Origin: Massilia sp. TS11
GTDB lineage: Bacteria; Pseudomonadota; Gammaproteobacteria; Burkholderiales; Burkholderiaceae_D
DNA: 64,000 bases
Direction: 5' to 3'
NCBI RefSeq assembly: GCF_022012445.1
Contig: NZ_JAKLTS010000002.1
Coordinates: 124,001 to 188,000 of the forward strand
Position 1 is the first letter of the stretch; every line of letters begins with the position of its first letter. Shown here in pieces: positions 1-8,769 of the stretch. The notes below the pieces were generated by a model, which saw only the letters and a list, made by a program, of their open reading frames with translations, was not told the DNA's origin and made no database searches. A program made the position numbers and the translations under genes.

Positions 1-207
1 CATGTCGATGCACTCCTTGGGCCCAGGGTTATTGGCCCGCCCGCTGACCGGTATTCAAGCCATCAACGGCGCCACACACGCATGCGGCGTGGGCAAGCAG
101 TGCAACAAACCGCATGAACGGGCGTGGTGTCCCGTGGCCTTCGATTCCCTGGCTTTGCTGCGGCAAGTCGGGCGGCCAGAAACACTGACCGGACTGAACT
201 ACACCGA
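1..207 (+). ncRNA. 207-nt structured leader-like element, copy A
   Basis: This segment aligns without gaps to the reverse complement of 55102-55308 at about 91% identity (18 differences in 207 nt by eye). The block 67-135 is identical in both. It can form two hairpins: CATGCGG at 81-87 with CCGCATG at 110-116, and ACGGG at 118-122 with CCCGT at 131-135. An open reading frame crosses it, but most differences from the other copy change the amino acid, which argues against a protein. The other copy lies in the 5' leader of an integrase gene that is followed by an AlpA-like gene. That setting recalls the published int-alpA RNA motif, but the match is inferred from context and not tested. Similarity ends near 207, and here a cell-wall hydrolase gene follows instead of an integrase. 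Confidence 0.5.
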
Positions 208-319
208 GCTGTATAGAACATTTGCAATTCTCGAATCTAGCCGAACCTTAGCATTGCTGCTTGTCAATGCCGTCATGCAACGTCTCAACAAAATGGGAGG
301 AACTTAACCGGGAGGGTCT

Positions 320-733
320 ATGGGGGAGCTGAACGTCGCCAAAGCGGGAAAAGCGCGATCCCATCATACAAAGCGTCAGAGCCGCCCCGCAAAGGCAGAG
401 TGGACGGAACGGAATCCTGCGTCGGTACCCGCGACAGTTCAAAGTGCTCTGAAAGAAGCCTTGAATATCGAAAAGGTGTCGATGGCTGAGTACGACGACT
501 TCCTTTGGATAATTGCGCAAGAGTCCTCCGGCGTTGTTGATGCCCGTAACCCAAAATCCACTGCACGTGGTCTATTTCAGTTGTTGCGTGCACAGTACAG
601 CTTGAATCCGAATGGAGAGAAGTCGTTTGGAAACGCTGTTGAGGAATGCCAGGGTGGAATCCACTATGTACTCGGCCGATATCATTCTGCATCCGCGGCA
701 AAGCGCTTTTGGCTGGCGCACCATTGGTATTAA
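320..733 (+). CDS. Lytic transglycosylase-like (SLT fold) protein, candidate antibacterial effector
   Basis: This 137-residue protein has a basic N-terminal stretch with no signal peptide, then a compact lysozyme-like domain from about residue 55. The segment AQESSG carries the likely catalytic Glu, followed by GLFQLL and a C-terminal AHHWY typical of SLT-type transglycosylases, which cleave the glycan strands of peptidoglycan. The domain is short compared with housekeeping transglycosylases. GGAGG lies just upstream of the ATG. The next gene, 11 bp downstream, encodes a small secreted protein, an arrangement typical of effector/immunity pairs. Without a Sec signal, a toxin role would need a secretion system not found here. 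An alternative is a phage-derived endolysin remnant. The fold is fairly secure; the toxin role is inferred. Confidence 0.6.
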   Translation: MGELNVAKAGKARSHHTKRQSRPAKAEWTERNPASVPATVQSALKEALNIEKVSMAEYDDFLWIIAQESSGVVDARNPKSTARGLFQLLRAQYSLNPNGEKSFGNAVEECQGGIHYVLGRYHSASAAKRFWLAHHWY

Positions 734-744
734 GAGAACCAAAC

Positions 745-1188
745 ATGCGCGTGTTTGCATTGCTACTTGTCTTGCTGGCGACAGCGGTCCAGGCCGAACC
801 AAAGTTTTCTGAGTTCCCAGCAGAGCGGTTTTCGGGCGCAACAGCGAGAGTGAGGCTGTCAGATCAGAAGAGTCGCGAATATGCCAGCGCCCTTCGCGCC
901 TCAGCAAAGCGCAGGCCTGACTTTGCAGGGCATTTTGTTTTGGCCACCTGGGGATGCGGCGCCTCGTGCGTCATGGGGGCGGCGATTGACGCCAAGAACG
1001 GCGTGGTGACGTGGATCCCATTCACCGTTTGCTGCTGGTCCGATTCTCGTTCGTCACCGATCGAATACCAGCGCGACAGTCGCCTTTTGGTGGTGCATGG
1101 CCTGCGTGACGAGAAGGGCCTTGAAACGGATGTCGCGTACTTTGTGTTTGACGGCAAAACTTTTGCAGAGTTGAAATCGACTCCATAG
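745..1188 (+). CDS. Small secreted protein of unknown function, possible immunity partner
   Basis: This 147-residue protein starts with a clear Sec signal peptide (FALLLVLLATAVQA, then E). The mature part has four cysteines (WGCGASC and VCCW), which suggests disulfides in the periplasm. I chose the ATG at 745 because it puts the signal peptide at the N-terminus; a longer reading frame starts inside the previous gene. It follows the transglycosylase-like gene by 11 bp on the same strand and is probably cotranscribed with it. A periplasmic location fits a protein that neutralises a wall-degrading enzyme. No named family was recognised, so the immunity role rests on gene order and location. Confidence 0.6.
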   Translation: MRVFALLLVLLATAVQAEPKFSEFPAERFSGATARVRLSDQKSREYASALRASAKRRPDFAGHFVLATWGCGASCVMGAAIDAKNGVVTWIPFTVCCWSDSRSSPIEYQRDSRLLVVHGLRDEKGLETDVAYFVFDGKTFAELKSTP

Positions 1189-1249
1189 CGCAAGCTTGGG
1201 CCGCAAGGCGATTGCAAGGGGCGGGAAGCGGCATCGAAGCAGCGCTTGG

Positions 1250-2485
1250 TTATGGTCTTCGGCCGATGGGGATGACAACCGCGCCAGACTTGAGTGAGTC
1301 GAGATAGTCCGCCCACACCTGCATCATGAGGCGGCGGTCCTCGATGTGCGTGGCGCGGTTGTAGGCGCGGCCGAGCGGGTCGCGCACGGCGTGGGCCAGC
1401 TGGTGCTCGATGCGATCAACCGGGAAGCGGAGGACTTCATCGAGGATGGTGCGGGCCATGGCGCGAAAACCGTGGCCACTCATTTCGTCCTTTTCGATGC
1501 CCATGCGGCGCATCGCCGAGAGGATGGCGTTCTCGCTCATGCAGCGGTCCCTCGTTCGCGGGCTCGGGAAGGCAAAGCGGCTTGCGCCCGTCAGTGGCTG
1601 GATCTCTTTGAGGATCGCGATGGCCTGCGTCGCAAGAGGGACGATGTGCTGCGTCTTCGTCTTCGAAGTGGTAAAGCGCCATTCGGCTTTTTCGAAGTCG
1701 ATGTCGGCCCACTTCGCGCTTCGCAGTTCGCCGGGACGGACGAAGACCAGCGGCGCCAGTTGAAGCGCGGCGCGGACGACCGGTGAACCGTGGTAGCTGT
1801 CGAATGCTCTCAATAGCGCCCCGACTTCCTTCGGTTCGATGATCGCGGCGAAGTGCGTGCGGCGGTTCGAGACTGATGGAAGCGCACCGCGAAGGTCCCC
1901 GGTCGGGTCGCGCTCTGCGCGCCCGGTGGCGACGGCATAGCGAAAGACCTGGCCGCAGTTCGCAAGTGCGCGATGCGCTGTTTCGAGGACTCCGCGGCTT
2001 TCGATCCGCCGAATCATCGCAAGGATCTGCGGGGCCTTGAGCGAGTCGATGGGCAGCTTGCCGATGTAAGGGAAGACGTCCTTCTCAAAGCGACCGAGAA
2101 TTTTGGAGTAGTGTGTCGAGGCCCAGCCGTCTTTGTTCATGGCCAGCCATTCGCGGGCGACGGCTTCAAAGGAGGTGGTCAGATGATCGGCCTTCGCCGC
2201 CTTTTGCGCTTCTCGATGATCGACCAGGTCGACGCCTTCAGCGAGCAGCCGGCGCGCCTCCAGTCGCCGTCTGCGGGCTTCGGCGAGGGTCATTTCCGGG
2301 TAGCGGCCGAGCGCCAGGCGGTTTTCTTTGCCGTTGGCGCGCTGAAACTTCAGGCGCCAGAATTTGGTGCCCGAAGGCGAAACTTCGAGGTACAAGCCAA
2401 GCCCATCGTATAGCCGATAGGGTCTACTTTGGGATTTGGCGTTTCGGACCTGGGTTTCGGTGAGGGGGATGCATTGCTTAGGCAT
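1250..2485 (-). CDS. P4-type tyrosine recombinase (island integrase, DUF4102 N-terminus)
   Basis: This 411-residue protein has the layout of island integrases of the P4/CP4-57 type: an arm-binding DUF4102-like domain (about 1-95), a core-binding domain (about 105-200) and a catalytic domain (about 215-390). The expected active-site residues are present: R250 in FVRPGELR, H338 and R341 in GHGFRAM, H361 and the nucleophile Y375 in GRAYNRATH. It catalyses site-specific integration and excision. Its start lies about 170 bp from the 3' end of tRNA-Met and it reads away from the tRNA, so that tRNA is the probable attachment site. The length is normal and no frameshift is seen, so it may be active. 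Confidence 0.92.
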   Translation of the reverse strand: MPKQCIPLTETQVRNAKSQSRPYRLYDGLGLYLEVSPSGTKFWRLKFQRANGKENRLALGRYPEMTLAEARRRRLEARRLLAEGVDLVDHREAQKAAKADHLTTSFEAVAREWLAMNKDGWASTHYSKILGRFEKDVFPYIGKLPIDSLKAPQILAMIRRIESRGVLETAHRALANCGQVFRYAVATGRAERDPTGDLRGALPSVSNRRTHFAAIIEPKEVGALLRAFDSYHGSPVVRAALQLAPLVFVRPGELRSAKWADIDFEKAEWRFTTSKTKTQHIVPLATQAIAILKEIQPLTGASRFAFPSPRTRDRCMSENAILSAMRRMGIEKDEMSGHGFRAMARTILDEVLRFPVDRIEHQLAHAVRDPLGRAYNRATHIEDRRLMMQVWADYLDSLKSGAVVIPIGRRP

Positions 2486-2582
2486 CTTTGGGGCATGCGC
2501 TGGTTACAAAAGTCAGCGCATTCCCCCAAATGTGCCCCCACCCGAAGTGGATGTCAACGGAATTCAACGGACGATTTGACAC

Positions 2583-2617
2583 AAAAAAACCGCGATCTCA
2601 TAGTGAGGTTCGCGGTT
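2583..2617 (-). terminator. Rho-independent terminator downstream of tRNA-Met
   Basis: Read on the minus strand, AACCGCGA pairs with TCGCGGTT (2588-2617) around an inner CTCA/TGAG stem, and a run of seven T follows. It lies about 35 nt downstream of the tRNA CCA end and would end the tRNA transcript. Confidence 0.8.
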
Positions 2618-2652
2618 TCTAGGACTTCCCCGGACTGCCGAGGACGTGTAAA

Positions 2653-2729
2653 TGGTGGTGATAGCTGGACTTGAACCAGCGACCCTCGCATTATGAATGC
2701 GATGCTCTAACCAACTGAGCTATATCACC
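2653..2729 (-). tRNA. tRNA-Met (anticodon CAU), elongator type
   Basis: The minus strand folds into a full 77-nt cloverleaf: acceptor GGTGATA/TATCACC, D-arm GCTC/GAGC, anticodon stem TCGCA/TGCGA with loop TTCATAA, a T-arm containing GGTTCAAGTCC, discriminator A and an encoded CCA. CAU could mean Met or lysidine-modified Ile2. Positions 4-5 are G-A here, not the C-C at those positions of E. coli tRNA-Ile2 that favour TilS recognition, so elongator Met is preferred. Its 3' end faces the island integrase and it probably contains the attachment core. Confidence 0.85.
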
Positions 2730-2769
2730 AAGCAAGAGCCCAATATTATGCAGGCCTTGGCGCTTGTTG

Positions 2770-3723
2770 TCAAGCACCTTGTTTTGCGCGCCTTGCAATT
2801 TCATTCAGCAGACTGGCGCTCGGGTCGGGGCCCAGGCAGTCGATTACGCGGCGCTCGGGCATGGAACGCAGCCAGGTGATCTGGCGCTTGCACAGCTGGC
2901 GGGTGGCGAAGATGCCGGTGTCGCGCAGCGTGCTGCGGTCGATCTTCCCATCCAGGTAGTCCCAGGTCTGGCGGTAGCCCACGCAGCGCATCGACGGCAG
3001 GTTGGGATGCAGGTCGCCGCGTGCGCGCAGGCGTTTGACTTCGGCCACCAGGCCGCTGTCGTCGCTGGTGCCCAGCATCTGGTCGAAGCGTTGGGCGATG
3101 CGGGCGTGGAGCACGGCGCGGTCGCTCGGCTCGAGCGCGAACAGCTGCAGATCGAAGGGCAGCTCGGGCTTCTGGCGCCGGGCGATCAGGGCGGACATCG
3201 GCTGACCGCTGATGGCGTGGATTTCGAGTGCGCGGTTGATGCGCTGGGCGTCGTTGGGCGCCAGGCGCGCGGCGGTGACGGGATCCACCTGGGCCAGGCG
3301 CGCGTGCATGGCGGGCCAGCCAAGACGCGCGGCGTCGGCATCGATGGCGGCGCGCACGCTGGCGTCGGCCGTGGGCAGGTCGTCCAGGCCGTCGATCAGG
3401 CCTTTGAAGTACAACATGGTCCCGCCGACCAGCAGCGGCAGGCGGCCGCGCGCGTGGATCTCGTCCACCAGGCGCAACGCGTCGGCGCGGAACTGGGCCA
3501 CCGAATACGACTCGGTCGGCTCGATGATGTCGATCAGGTGGTGCGGCACGGCGCCCAGTTCCGCGGGCGTGGGTTTGGCGGTGCCGATGTCCATGCCGCG
3601 ATAGACGAGGGCGCTGTCGACGGAGATGATCTCGCTCGGGATCACGCGGGCGATCGCCAGCGCGGCAGCGGTCTTGCCGGAGGCGGTGGGCCCCATCAGG
3701 GCGATGGCTTGGGGCTTGCGCAT
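2770..3723 (-). CDS. miaA: tRNA dimethylallyltransferase
   Basis: This 317-residue protein transfers a dimethylallyl group to N6 of A37 in tRNAs that read UNN codons. The P-loop GPTASGKT is at the N-terminus, followed by the substrate-binding [19 protein letters not shown] region and [12 protein letters not shown]. The reading frame extends upstream, but the ATG at 3723 overlaps the mutL stop codon (TGATG) and puts the P-loop where the family has it. The overlap indicates translational coupling, and mutL-miaA is a well-known gene order. Confidence 0.96.
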   Translation of the reverse strand: MRKPQAIALMGPTASGKTAAALAIARVIPSEIISVDSALVYRGMDIGTAKPTPAELGAVPHHLIDIIEPTESYSVAQFRADALRLVDEIHARGRLPLLVGGTMLYFKGLIDGLDDLPTADASVRAAIDADAARLGWPAMHARLAQVDPVTAARLAPNDAQRINRALEIHAISGQPMSALIARRQKPELPFDLQLFALEPSDRAVLHARIAQRFDQMLGTSDDSGLVAEVKRLRARGDLHPNLPSMRCVGYRQTWDYLDGKIDRSTLRDTGIFATRQLCKRQITWLRSMPERRVIDCLGPDPSASLLNEIARRAKQGA

Positions 3724-5606
3724 CACTGCCCGCGCAGGAACAGGCGGTCCAGCTGACCCAGTTCGAGCTGGACCCAGGTGGGGCGGCCGTGGTTGCACTG
3801 GTCCGCGCGCTCGGTCTGCTCCATCTGGCGCAGCAGGGCATTCATCTCGGGCACGGTCAGCACGCGGTTGGCGCGCACGGCGGTGTGGCAGGCCAGGGTG
3901 CCAAGCAGCTCGTTGCGGCGTTCGATCAGCACGCGCGAGCCGCCGTATTCGCGCACGTCGCGCAGCACGTCGCGCGCCAGGGTCTGGGCGTCGGCGTTCT
4001 TCAGCAGCATGGGCACGCTGCGCACGGCCAGCGTGGTCGGCGAGATGGCGCTGATGTCGAAGCCGAGTTTGTGCAGCACCTCGGCGTGTTCGGTCGCGGT
4101 GCCGACTTCCACTTCATCGGCGAAGAAGGTCACGGGGATCAGCAGCGACTGCACCTGCATCTCGCCTTCGAGCGCCTGCTTCAGCTGCTCGTACAGAATG
4201 CGCTCGTGCGCGGCGTGCATGTCCACCAGCACCAGGCCCTGGTTGTTCTGGGCCAGGATGTAGATGCCGTGCAGCTGGGCCAGCGCGAAACCGAGCGGGA
4301 AGTCCTCGTCCGGGACCATGCCCCTGGGTCCATTGGCGGCCAGGCTGGCCACGTCTTTCGGCTCCCATGCGGCCGGCGCTGGCGCAGGCGCGGCGCTGGC
4401 TTGGTCCTGGCCCAGGCTGGCGAACAGGGCGCCGTAGCGTGCCGTGCTCTGGGCCACGCCGCCGCCGCTGTTGAAGGGGCGCGCGGGCTGGTAGGCGCCG
4501 AAGCTGGGCTTGAGGTCTTCGCCAAAACTGGTCTGGCGCATGGGCGCGAGGATCGGCGCGGCAGAGACGCTGGAACCCATCGCCGGCAGCGGGTTCGGCG
4601 CGCTGCCGCTGGTCTGGGCCAGCGCGCGCTGCACCGCGTGGAATACGAACTGGTGGACCGAACGGCTGTCGCGAAAGCGCACTTCGATTTTCGACGGGTG
4701 CACGTTCACGTCGACCATCGCGGGGTCGAGGTCGAGCGCCAGCACATACACGGGGTGGCGGTCGCCATGCAGCACGTCCTCGTAGGCGGCGCGCACGGCG
4801 TGCACCAGCACCTTGTCGCGCACGAAGCGGCCGTTCACGTAGAAGTACTGGGCGTCGGGCCGGCCCTTGGACGCGGTCGGCAGGCCGATGTAGCCGTGCA
4901 CGCGCAGCGGGCCGGCTACTTCGTCCACGTGCAGGCGGGCTTCGGCGAATTCGTTACCGAGGATGTGGGCGGTGCGCTTGCCGATCTCGCTCTGGTTCCA
5001 GTGGTCGACCGCCTTGCCGTTGTGGCTCAGGGTGAAGGAGACGTCGGGCCGCGCCAGGGCGATGCGGCGGACCACGTCGGCGCAGTGGCCGTACTCGGTC
5101 TGCTCGCTTTTCAGGAATTTGCGCCGCGCCGGGGTGTTGAAGTACAGGTCCTGCACGTCCACTGTGGTGCCCAGGCCGCCGGACGAGGGCACCGGCGTGG
5201 CCAGATGCGAGCCGGTGATCTCCCAGGCGTGCGCGGCGTCGGCCGTGCGCGAGGTGATGCGCACCGCGGCGACCGAGGCGATCGAGGCCAGGGCCTCACC
5301 GCGAAAGCCGAGCGTGGAGACGTTTTCCAGGTCGGTCAGCGAGGCGATTTTGGACGTCGCGTGGCGCGCCAGGGCCAGCGGCATCTGATCGTGCGGGATG
5401 CCGCGCCCGTTGTCGGTGATGGCGATGCGTTTCACGCCGCCTTCTTCCAGGCGGATGGTGATCTGGGTGGCGCCGGCGTCGAGCGCATTTTCCAGCAGCT
5501 CCTTGACCACGGCGGACGGGCGCTCGACCACCTCGCCGGCGGCGATCTGCGAAATCAACTGGTCGGGGAGGGCCTGGATCGGGCGGTAGGGCTTGGGCGC
5601 GTTCAT
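3723..5606 (-). CDS. mutL: DNA mismatch repair protein MutL
   Basis: This 627-residue GHKL ATPase couples MutS mismatch recognition to downstream repair. The N-terminal ATPase motifs are visible: [23 protein letters not shown] and GFRGEAL. A transducer domain, a variable Pro/Ala/Ser-rich linker (about 340-430) and the C-terminal dimerisation domain ([14 protein letters not shown]) follow. I see no DQHA-x2-E-x4-E endonuclease motif in the C-terminal domain; the matching region reads [13 protein letters not shown], which is partly similar and should be checked. The start at 5606 was chosen over 5654 because [10 protein letters not shown] begins the conserved region and the upstream codons lie in repeat DNA. 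Confidence 0.95.
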   Translation of the reverse strand: MNAPKPYRPIQALPDQLISQIAAGEVVERPSAVVKELLENALDAGATQITIRLEEGGVKRIAITDNGRGIPHDQMPLALARHATSKIASLTDLENVSTLGFRGEALASIASVAAVRITSRTADAAHAWEITGSHLATPVPSSGGLGTTVDVQDLYFNTPARRKFLKSEQTEYGHCADVVRRIALARPDVSFTLSHNGKAVDHWNQSEIGKRTAHILGNEFAEARLHVDEVAGPLRVHGYIGLPTASKGRPDAQYFYVNGRFVRDKVLVHAVRAAYEDVLHGDRHPVYVLALDLDPAMVDVNVHPSKIEVRFRDSRSVHQFVFHAVQRALAQTSGSAPNPLPAMGSSVSAAPILAPMRQTSFGEDLKPSFGAYQPARPFNSGGGVAQSTARYGALFASLGQDQASAAPAPAPAAWEPKDVASLAANGPRGMVPDEDFPLGFALAQLHGIYILAQNNQGLVLVDMHAAHERILYEQLKQALEGEMQVQSLLIPVTFFADEVEVGTATEHAEVLHKLGFDISAISPTTLAVRSVPMLLKNADAQTLARDVLRDVREYGGSRVLIERRNELLGTLACHTAVRANRVLTVPEMNALLRQMEQTERADQCNHGRPTWVQLELGQLDRLFLRGQ

Positions 5607-5631
5607 GAGGGGGATTATAAACGGCGGCGGT

Positions 5632-5721
5632 GCTGAACCGGGGTCAGACCCCAAGCGGGAAAACCGGCGGGGGTGCTAAACCGGGGTCAGACCCCAAGCG
5701 GGAAAACCGGGGTCTGACCCC
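5632..5721. repeat. Palindromic repeat cluster (GGGGTCAGACCCC x3)
   Basis: Two direct copies of a 43-bp unit, each containing GGGGTCAGACCCC (5640-5652 and 5683-5695), are followed by an inverted GGGGTCTGACCCC (5709-5721). The second and third can pair into a perfect 13-bp hairpin. The cluster lies just upstream of mutL and downstream of the cyclophilin gene. Two more copies occur at 8715-8760. They look like dispersed REP-type elements. Confidence 0.8.
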
Positions 5722-5742
5722 TCTGGCGAGGGGGGGGGCTGC

Positions 5743-6645
5743 TTATTTGGTCTCGCGCACGGGGATCGGGGCGTTGCACAGGTCCAGGTGGCCGGCGGGG
5801 CGCACGTAGAAGGGGCCGCCGCGGTTGCGCATCGACTCGAGGGCGGCGGCGTAGCTGGGGCTTTCGCTGCGCATCACTTCGAGTTTGCTGCGTTCGGCCT
5901 CGGGCACGTCGGCCGCCACCTTCACGCTCTTGATCGGCACGCGCATCTCGGGCTTGTCGAAAAAGCCCATCGGGGCCGGGCCGCGCGGCACGGTCGACAG
6001 CAGCTGCATGCCGGACACCACGCGTCCAACCACGGTGATATTGCGGTCCAGCTGGCGCGGCGACTGGCCGGTGACGGCGTACAGCTCGGCGCCGTTGGCG
6101 CTGTCGGGCGAGTTGTCGCGTCCCACCCCGATCATGCCGTAGCAGTGCGCCAGCCAGGTCACGCCGGCCTTCGGGTCGCGCCCGACCGGGAAGCCGTTCG
6201 AATGGCCGACCTGGGGCGCATAGCCGTCCTTGTCCTTCATCGGCACGAAATGCTTGTCGTTCTTGATCGGCACCGTGAACTCGCCCTGCAGCTTGGCCTT
6301 GGCGCTGCCCAGGGGGCGCGGCTTGTCTTCATCCGGATTACCCCACTGGACCACGAAATTGTCCTGCGAGCGCGTGATGGCGATGCCGTCGTAGAAGTGC
6401 TCGCGCGCCAGCGTCTTGATGTTGGCCACGTGGTTGGGCGCGAAGTCGGGCGCCAGTTCGATCACCACCCGGCCGCCGGGCAGCTCCATGTACAGGGTGT
6501 TCTCGGGGTCGAGCGCGCGCCACTCGCCGGGCTTGGACGCTTTGATCACATCGGCCAGCGAAGGCTTGTTGGCCTTTGCCGGTTCCGCCGCCTGGGCAGC
6601 ACCGGCGATGGCCAGCGCAAGGGCGCACAGTTTCAGAGCCTGCAT
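5743..6645 (-). CDS. Periplasmic cyclophilin-type peptidyl-prolyl cis-trans isomerase
   Basis: This 300-residue protein has a Sec signal peptide ([15 protein letters not shown]) and a cyclophilin domain: [17 protein letters not shown] near residue 60, then FYDGIAITR, and [15 protein letters not shown] toward the end. The domain carries insertions compared with minimal PpiA, so it belongs to a longer secreted subgroup. It would assist folding of exported proteins. It is divergent from the downstream DedA gene. The family is secure; substrates are unknown. Confidence 0.9.
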   Translation of the reverse strand: MQALKLCALALAIAGAAQAAEPAKANKPSLADVIKASKPGEWRALDPENTLYMELPGGRVVIELAPDFAPNHVANIKTLAREHFYDGIAITRSQDNFVVQWGNPDEDKPRPLGSAKAKLQGEFTVPIKNDKHFVPMKDKDGYAPQVGHSNGFPVGRDPKAGVTWLAHCYGMIGVGRDNSPDSANGAELYAVTGQSPRQLDRNITVVGRVVSGMQLLSTVPRGPAPMGFFDKPEMRVPIKSVKVAADVPEAERSKLEVMRSESPSYAAALESMRNRGGPFYVRPAGHLDLCNAPIPVRETK

Positions 6646-6753
6646 CGTGTCTCCTGGTGGGTTGAGGATCGGCGCATTGTAATCCGAATCGCGCCCGGCG
6701 GGACCGCCCGCCGCCTTCGATGGTATGATGCGCGCCTATCCTCGAGGAGCGCT

Positions 6754-7398
6754 ATGGACCTGATGCAAATGCTCGACCTGCTGCTGCATGTCGACACCAC
6801 ACTGGAAACCCTGCTGTCCCAGTATGGCCCATACATATACGCTGTGCTGTTCCTCATCGTGTTCTGCGAGACGGGCCTGGTGGTGCTGCCCTTCCTGCCG
6901 GGCGACACCCTGCTGTTCATCGCCGGCGCCTTCTGCGCCACCGGCCAGATGAACTACTGGCTGCTGTCGCTGCTGCTGATCGTCGCGGCCTTCACCGGCA
7001 ATACGGTCAACTACTGGATCGGCGAGGCGATCGGCCACCGCGTCTTCACGCACGACTACCGCTGGCTGAACAAAGACGCGCTGCGCCGCACCCACGAATT
7101 CTTCGAGCGCCACGGCGGCAAAACCATCATCCTGGCGCGCTTTGTGCCGGTGGTGCGCACTTTCGCGCCGTTTGTCGCCGGGGTGTCGGACATGACCCAC
7201 GTGCGCTTCCAGCTGTTTAACTTCGCCGGCGCCTTCCTGTGGGTCGGCAGCCTGGTCACCGGCGGTTACTTCTTCGGCAATATCCCGGTCGTGCGCAACC
7301 ATCTGACCACGATCGTGCTGGTCGGCGTCGGTCTGGCCGTGGTGCCGCTGCTGCTCGGCGGGCTGTGGAAATTCGCGCGCAAGCTGTCGGGGCGTTAG
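6754..7398 (+). CDS. DedA-family membrane protein
   Basis: This 214-residue inner-membrane protein has the DedA/SNARE-associated layout: a re-entrant hydrophobic segment with ETGLVVLPFLPGDTLLF, the conserved ARFVPVVRTFAPFVAG motif near the middle, and terminal membrane helices. Family members act as polyprenyl-phosphate or phospholipid flippases and affect membrane homeostasis. I chose the ATG at 6754, which follows GAGGAG; the longer frame only reads through the divergent intergenic region. The exact substrate cannot be told. Confidence 0.92.
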   Translation: MDLMQMLDLLLHVDTTLETLLSQYGPYIYAVLFLIVFCETGLVVLPFLPGDTLLFIAGAFCATGQMNYWLLSLLLIVAAFTGNTVNYWIGEAIGHRVFTHDYRWLNKDALRRTHEFFERHGGKTIILARFVPVVRTFAPFVAGVSDMTHVRFQLFNFAGAFLWVGSLVTGGYFFGNIPVVRNHLTTIVLVGVGLAVVPLLLGGLWKFARKLSGR

Positions 7399-7463
7399 AA
7401 CCGATTCAAGTTTCGGGCCTTGCGAGCCGTTAGAGGGTCGGAGTCATCACTATTCATACCCTC

Positions 7464-8606
7464 ATGCGCAAGTTGATCGCCCTGTTAACCGGCTTCGTCG
7501 TCATAGCGGTGGGCGCCAATGCGTCCGACCCGCCGAAAGGCGGTGCGCCGACCGTTGAAACGGCTGTCAAACCCGCTTCGTCCGCGCATGCGAGCGCAGG
7601 TTCGGCCCATGGTGCAAGCGCGGCGTCGGCCGCATCCGGCCCCAAGCTTCCTTACGAAGCCACACTGCCCATTCCGGGCGGGAGTGCGCGCGCCAAGAGC
7701 AGCGCCAAATCCGAAGAATCCGAGAAGGCCAAGGACGACAAGCCGAGGGGCCTGGACGTCAAAAAGGTCGACGAGACCGAAGCCGACCTGACCGCCAAGA
7801 TCGCCCAGCGTCTGGCCATCCTGCGCGCCAACCAGGCAGCGCGTGCGGCCGCCGCCGAGAAGGCGCGCAAGGCCGCCGCCGCCAAGGAGGCCGCCGCCGT
7901 GGCCGAGAAGGCCAAGCAGCCGCCGCCCAAGATCGAGCACTGGACCTATGAGGGCGAAACCGGCCCGGCCAACTGGGGCAAGATCAATACCGACTGGGCC
8001 AAGTGCAGCGCCGGCAACCGCCAGTCGCCGATCGACATCCGCGATGGCATGAAGGTGGACCTCGAGCAGATCGTGTTCGACTACCGCCCGACCAGCTTCT
8101 CGGTGATCGACAATGGCCACACGGTGCAGGTGACGCTGGCCGGCGGTAACTACCTCACCGTCGGCAACCGCATGTACGAGCTGCTGCAGTTCCACTTCCA
8201 CCGGCCGTCGGAAGAGCGCATCAACGGCAAGGGTTTCGAGATGGTGGTGCACATGGTGCACCGCGACGCCGAGGGCAAGCTGGCCGTGCTGGCCGTGCTG
8301 CTCGAGCGTGGCAATGCCTCGCCGATCATCCAGACCGTGTGGAACAATCTGCCGCTCGAAAAGAACATGGAAGTCTCGCCGGCCGTGCTGATCGACCCGA
8401 CCCAGTTCCTGCCGCAGCGGCGCGAGTACTTCACGTATATGGGCTCGCTGACCACGCCGCCGTGTACCGAAGGGGTGCTGTGGCTGGTGATGAAGCAGCC
8501 GATGTCGGCCGCGCCGGCCCAGATGGCGCTGTTCTCGCGCCTGTATCCGCTCAATGCGCGTCCGATCCAGCCGAACGCTGGCCGCGTCATCAAGGAATCG
8601 AACTAG
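7464..8606 (+). CDS. Alpha-carbonic anhydrase with an Ala/Lys-rich N-terminal extension
   Basis: This 380-residue protein starts with a signal peptide and then a 120-residue low-complexity, charged Ala/Lys/Glu stretch likely to form a coil or helix (about 30-155). The C-terminal 225 residues form a full alpha-carbonic anhydrase domain that hydrates CO2 using zinc. Visible motifs are NRQSPIDI, the zinc ligands in QFHFHRPSE and in HMVHRD, and GSLTTPPCTEGV. A typical periplasmic alpha-CA is about 245 residues, so the extension is extra and may tether or space the enzyme. A strong terminator follows. Confidence 0.93.
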   Translation: MRKLIALLTGFVVIAVGANASDPPKGGAPTVETAVKPASSAHASAGSAHGASAASAASGPKLPYEATLPIPGGSARAKSSAKSEESEKAKDDKPRGLDVKKVDETEADLTAKIAQRLAILRANQAARAAAAEKARKAAAAKEAAAVAEKAKQPPPKIEHWTYEGETGPANWGKINTDWAKCSAGNRQSPIDIRDGMKVDLEQIVFDYRPTSFSVIDNGHTVQVTLAGGNYLTVGNRMYELLQFHFHRPSEERINGKGFEMVVHMVHRDAEGKLAVLAVLLERGNASPIIQTVWNNLPLEKNMEVSPAVLIDPTQFLPQRREYFTYMGSLTTPPCTEGVLWLVMKQPMSAAPAQMALFSRLYPLNARPIQPNAGRVIKESN

Positions 8607-8635
8607 GACCCACGGCGTGTATGTCGTGTAGCTCA

Positions 8636-8665
8636 GGGCGGATCGCAGGATCCGCCCTTTTTTTT
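8636..8665 (+). terminator. Rho-independent terminator after carbonic anhydrase
   Basis: GGGCGGATC (8636-8644) pairs perfectly with GATCCGCCC (8649-8657) around a 4-nt loop, followed by a run of eight T. Confidence 0.9.
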
Positions 8666-8714
8666 GCGCCGTCGCGAATCCGCGCGGAACACCCCCTTGC
8701 CCCACAAACAAATC

Positions 8715-8760
8715 GGGGTCAGACCCCATTTATCCAGGCGGAAAAATGGGGTCTGACCCC
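8715..8760. repeat. Inverted pair of GGGGTCAGACCCC palindromes, probable bidirectional terminator
   Basis: GGGGTCAGACCCCATTT (8715-8731) is the exact inverse of AAATGGGGTCTGACCCC (8744-8760), giving a 17-bp stem with a 12-nt loop and T/A-rich flanks. It lies between convergent genes, so it could also end transcription from the mutarotase gene. The core palindrome is the same as at 5640-5721. Confidence 0.8.
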
Positions 8761-8769
8761 ATTTTTCGT

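Larger units (their letters stand above)
1..2655. mobile_element. Right-hand part of a genomic island integrated at tRNA-Met(CAU)
   Basis: The segment between the window edge and the 3' end of the tRNA-Met gene holds a P4-type integrase pointing away from the tRNA, a lytic-transglycosylase-like gene, a small secreted protein gene and a copy of a 207-nt element that recurs in the island at 52.9-61.4 kb. An integrase next to a tRNA 3' end is the usual signature of a tRNA-targeted island. The second attachment repeat would lie left of the window, so the full extent cannot be seen. Confidence 0.7.

Noticed and set aside
2-307. Open frame of 101 codons across the element at the left edge
   Set aside because: A similar frame crosses the other copy near 55.1-55.4 kb, but most differences between copies change the amino acid while the hairpin stems are kept, so the frame looks incidental.
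3789-5636. 615-codon frame antisense to mutL
   Set aside because: It mirrors mutL in GC-rich DNA and its translation is low-complexity His/Arg/Gly. Similar long antisense frames at 21630-24509, 36452-39106 and elsewhere were dropped for the same reason.
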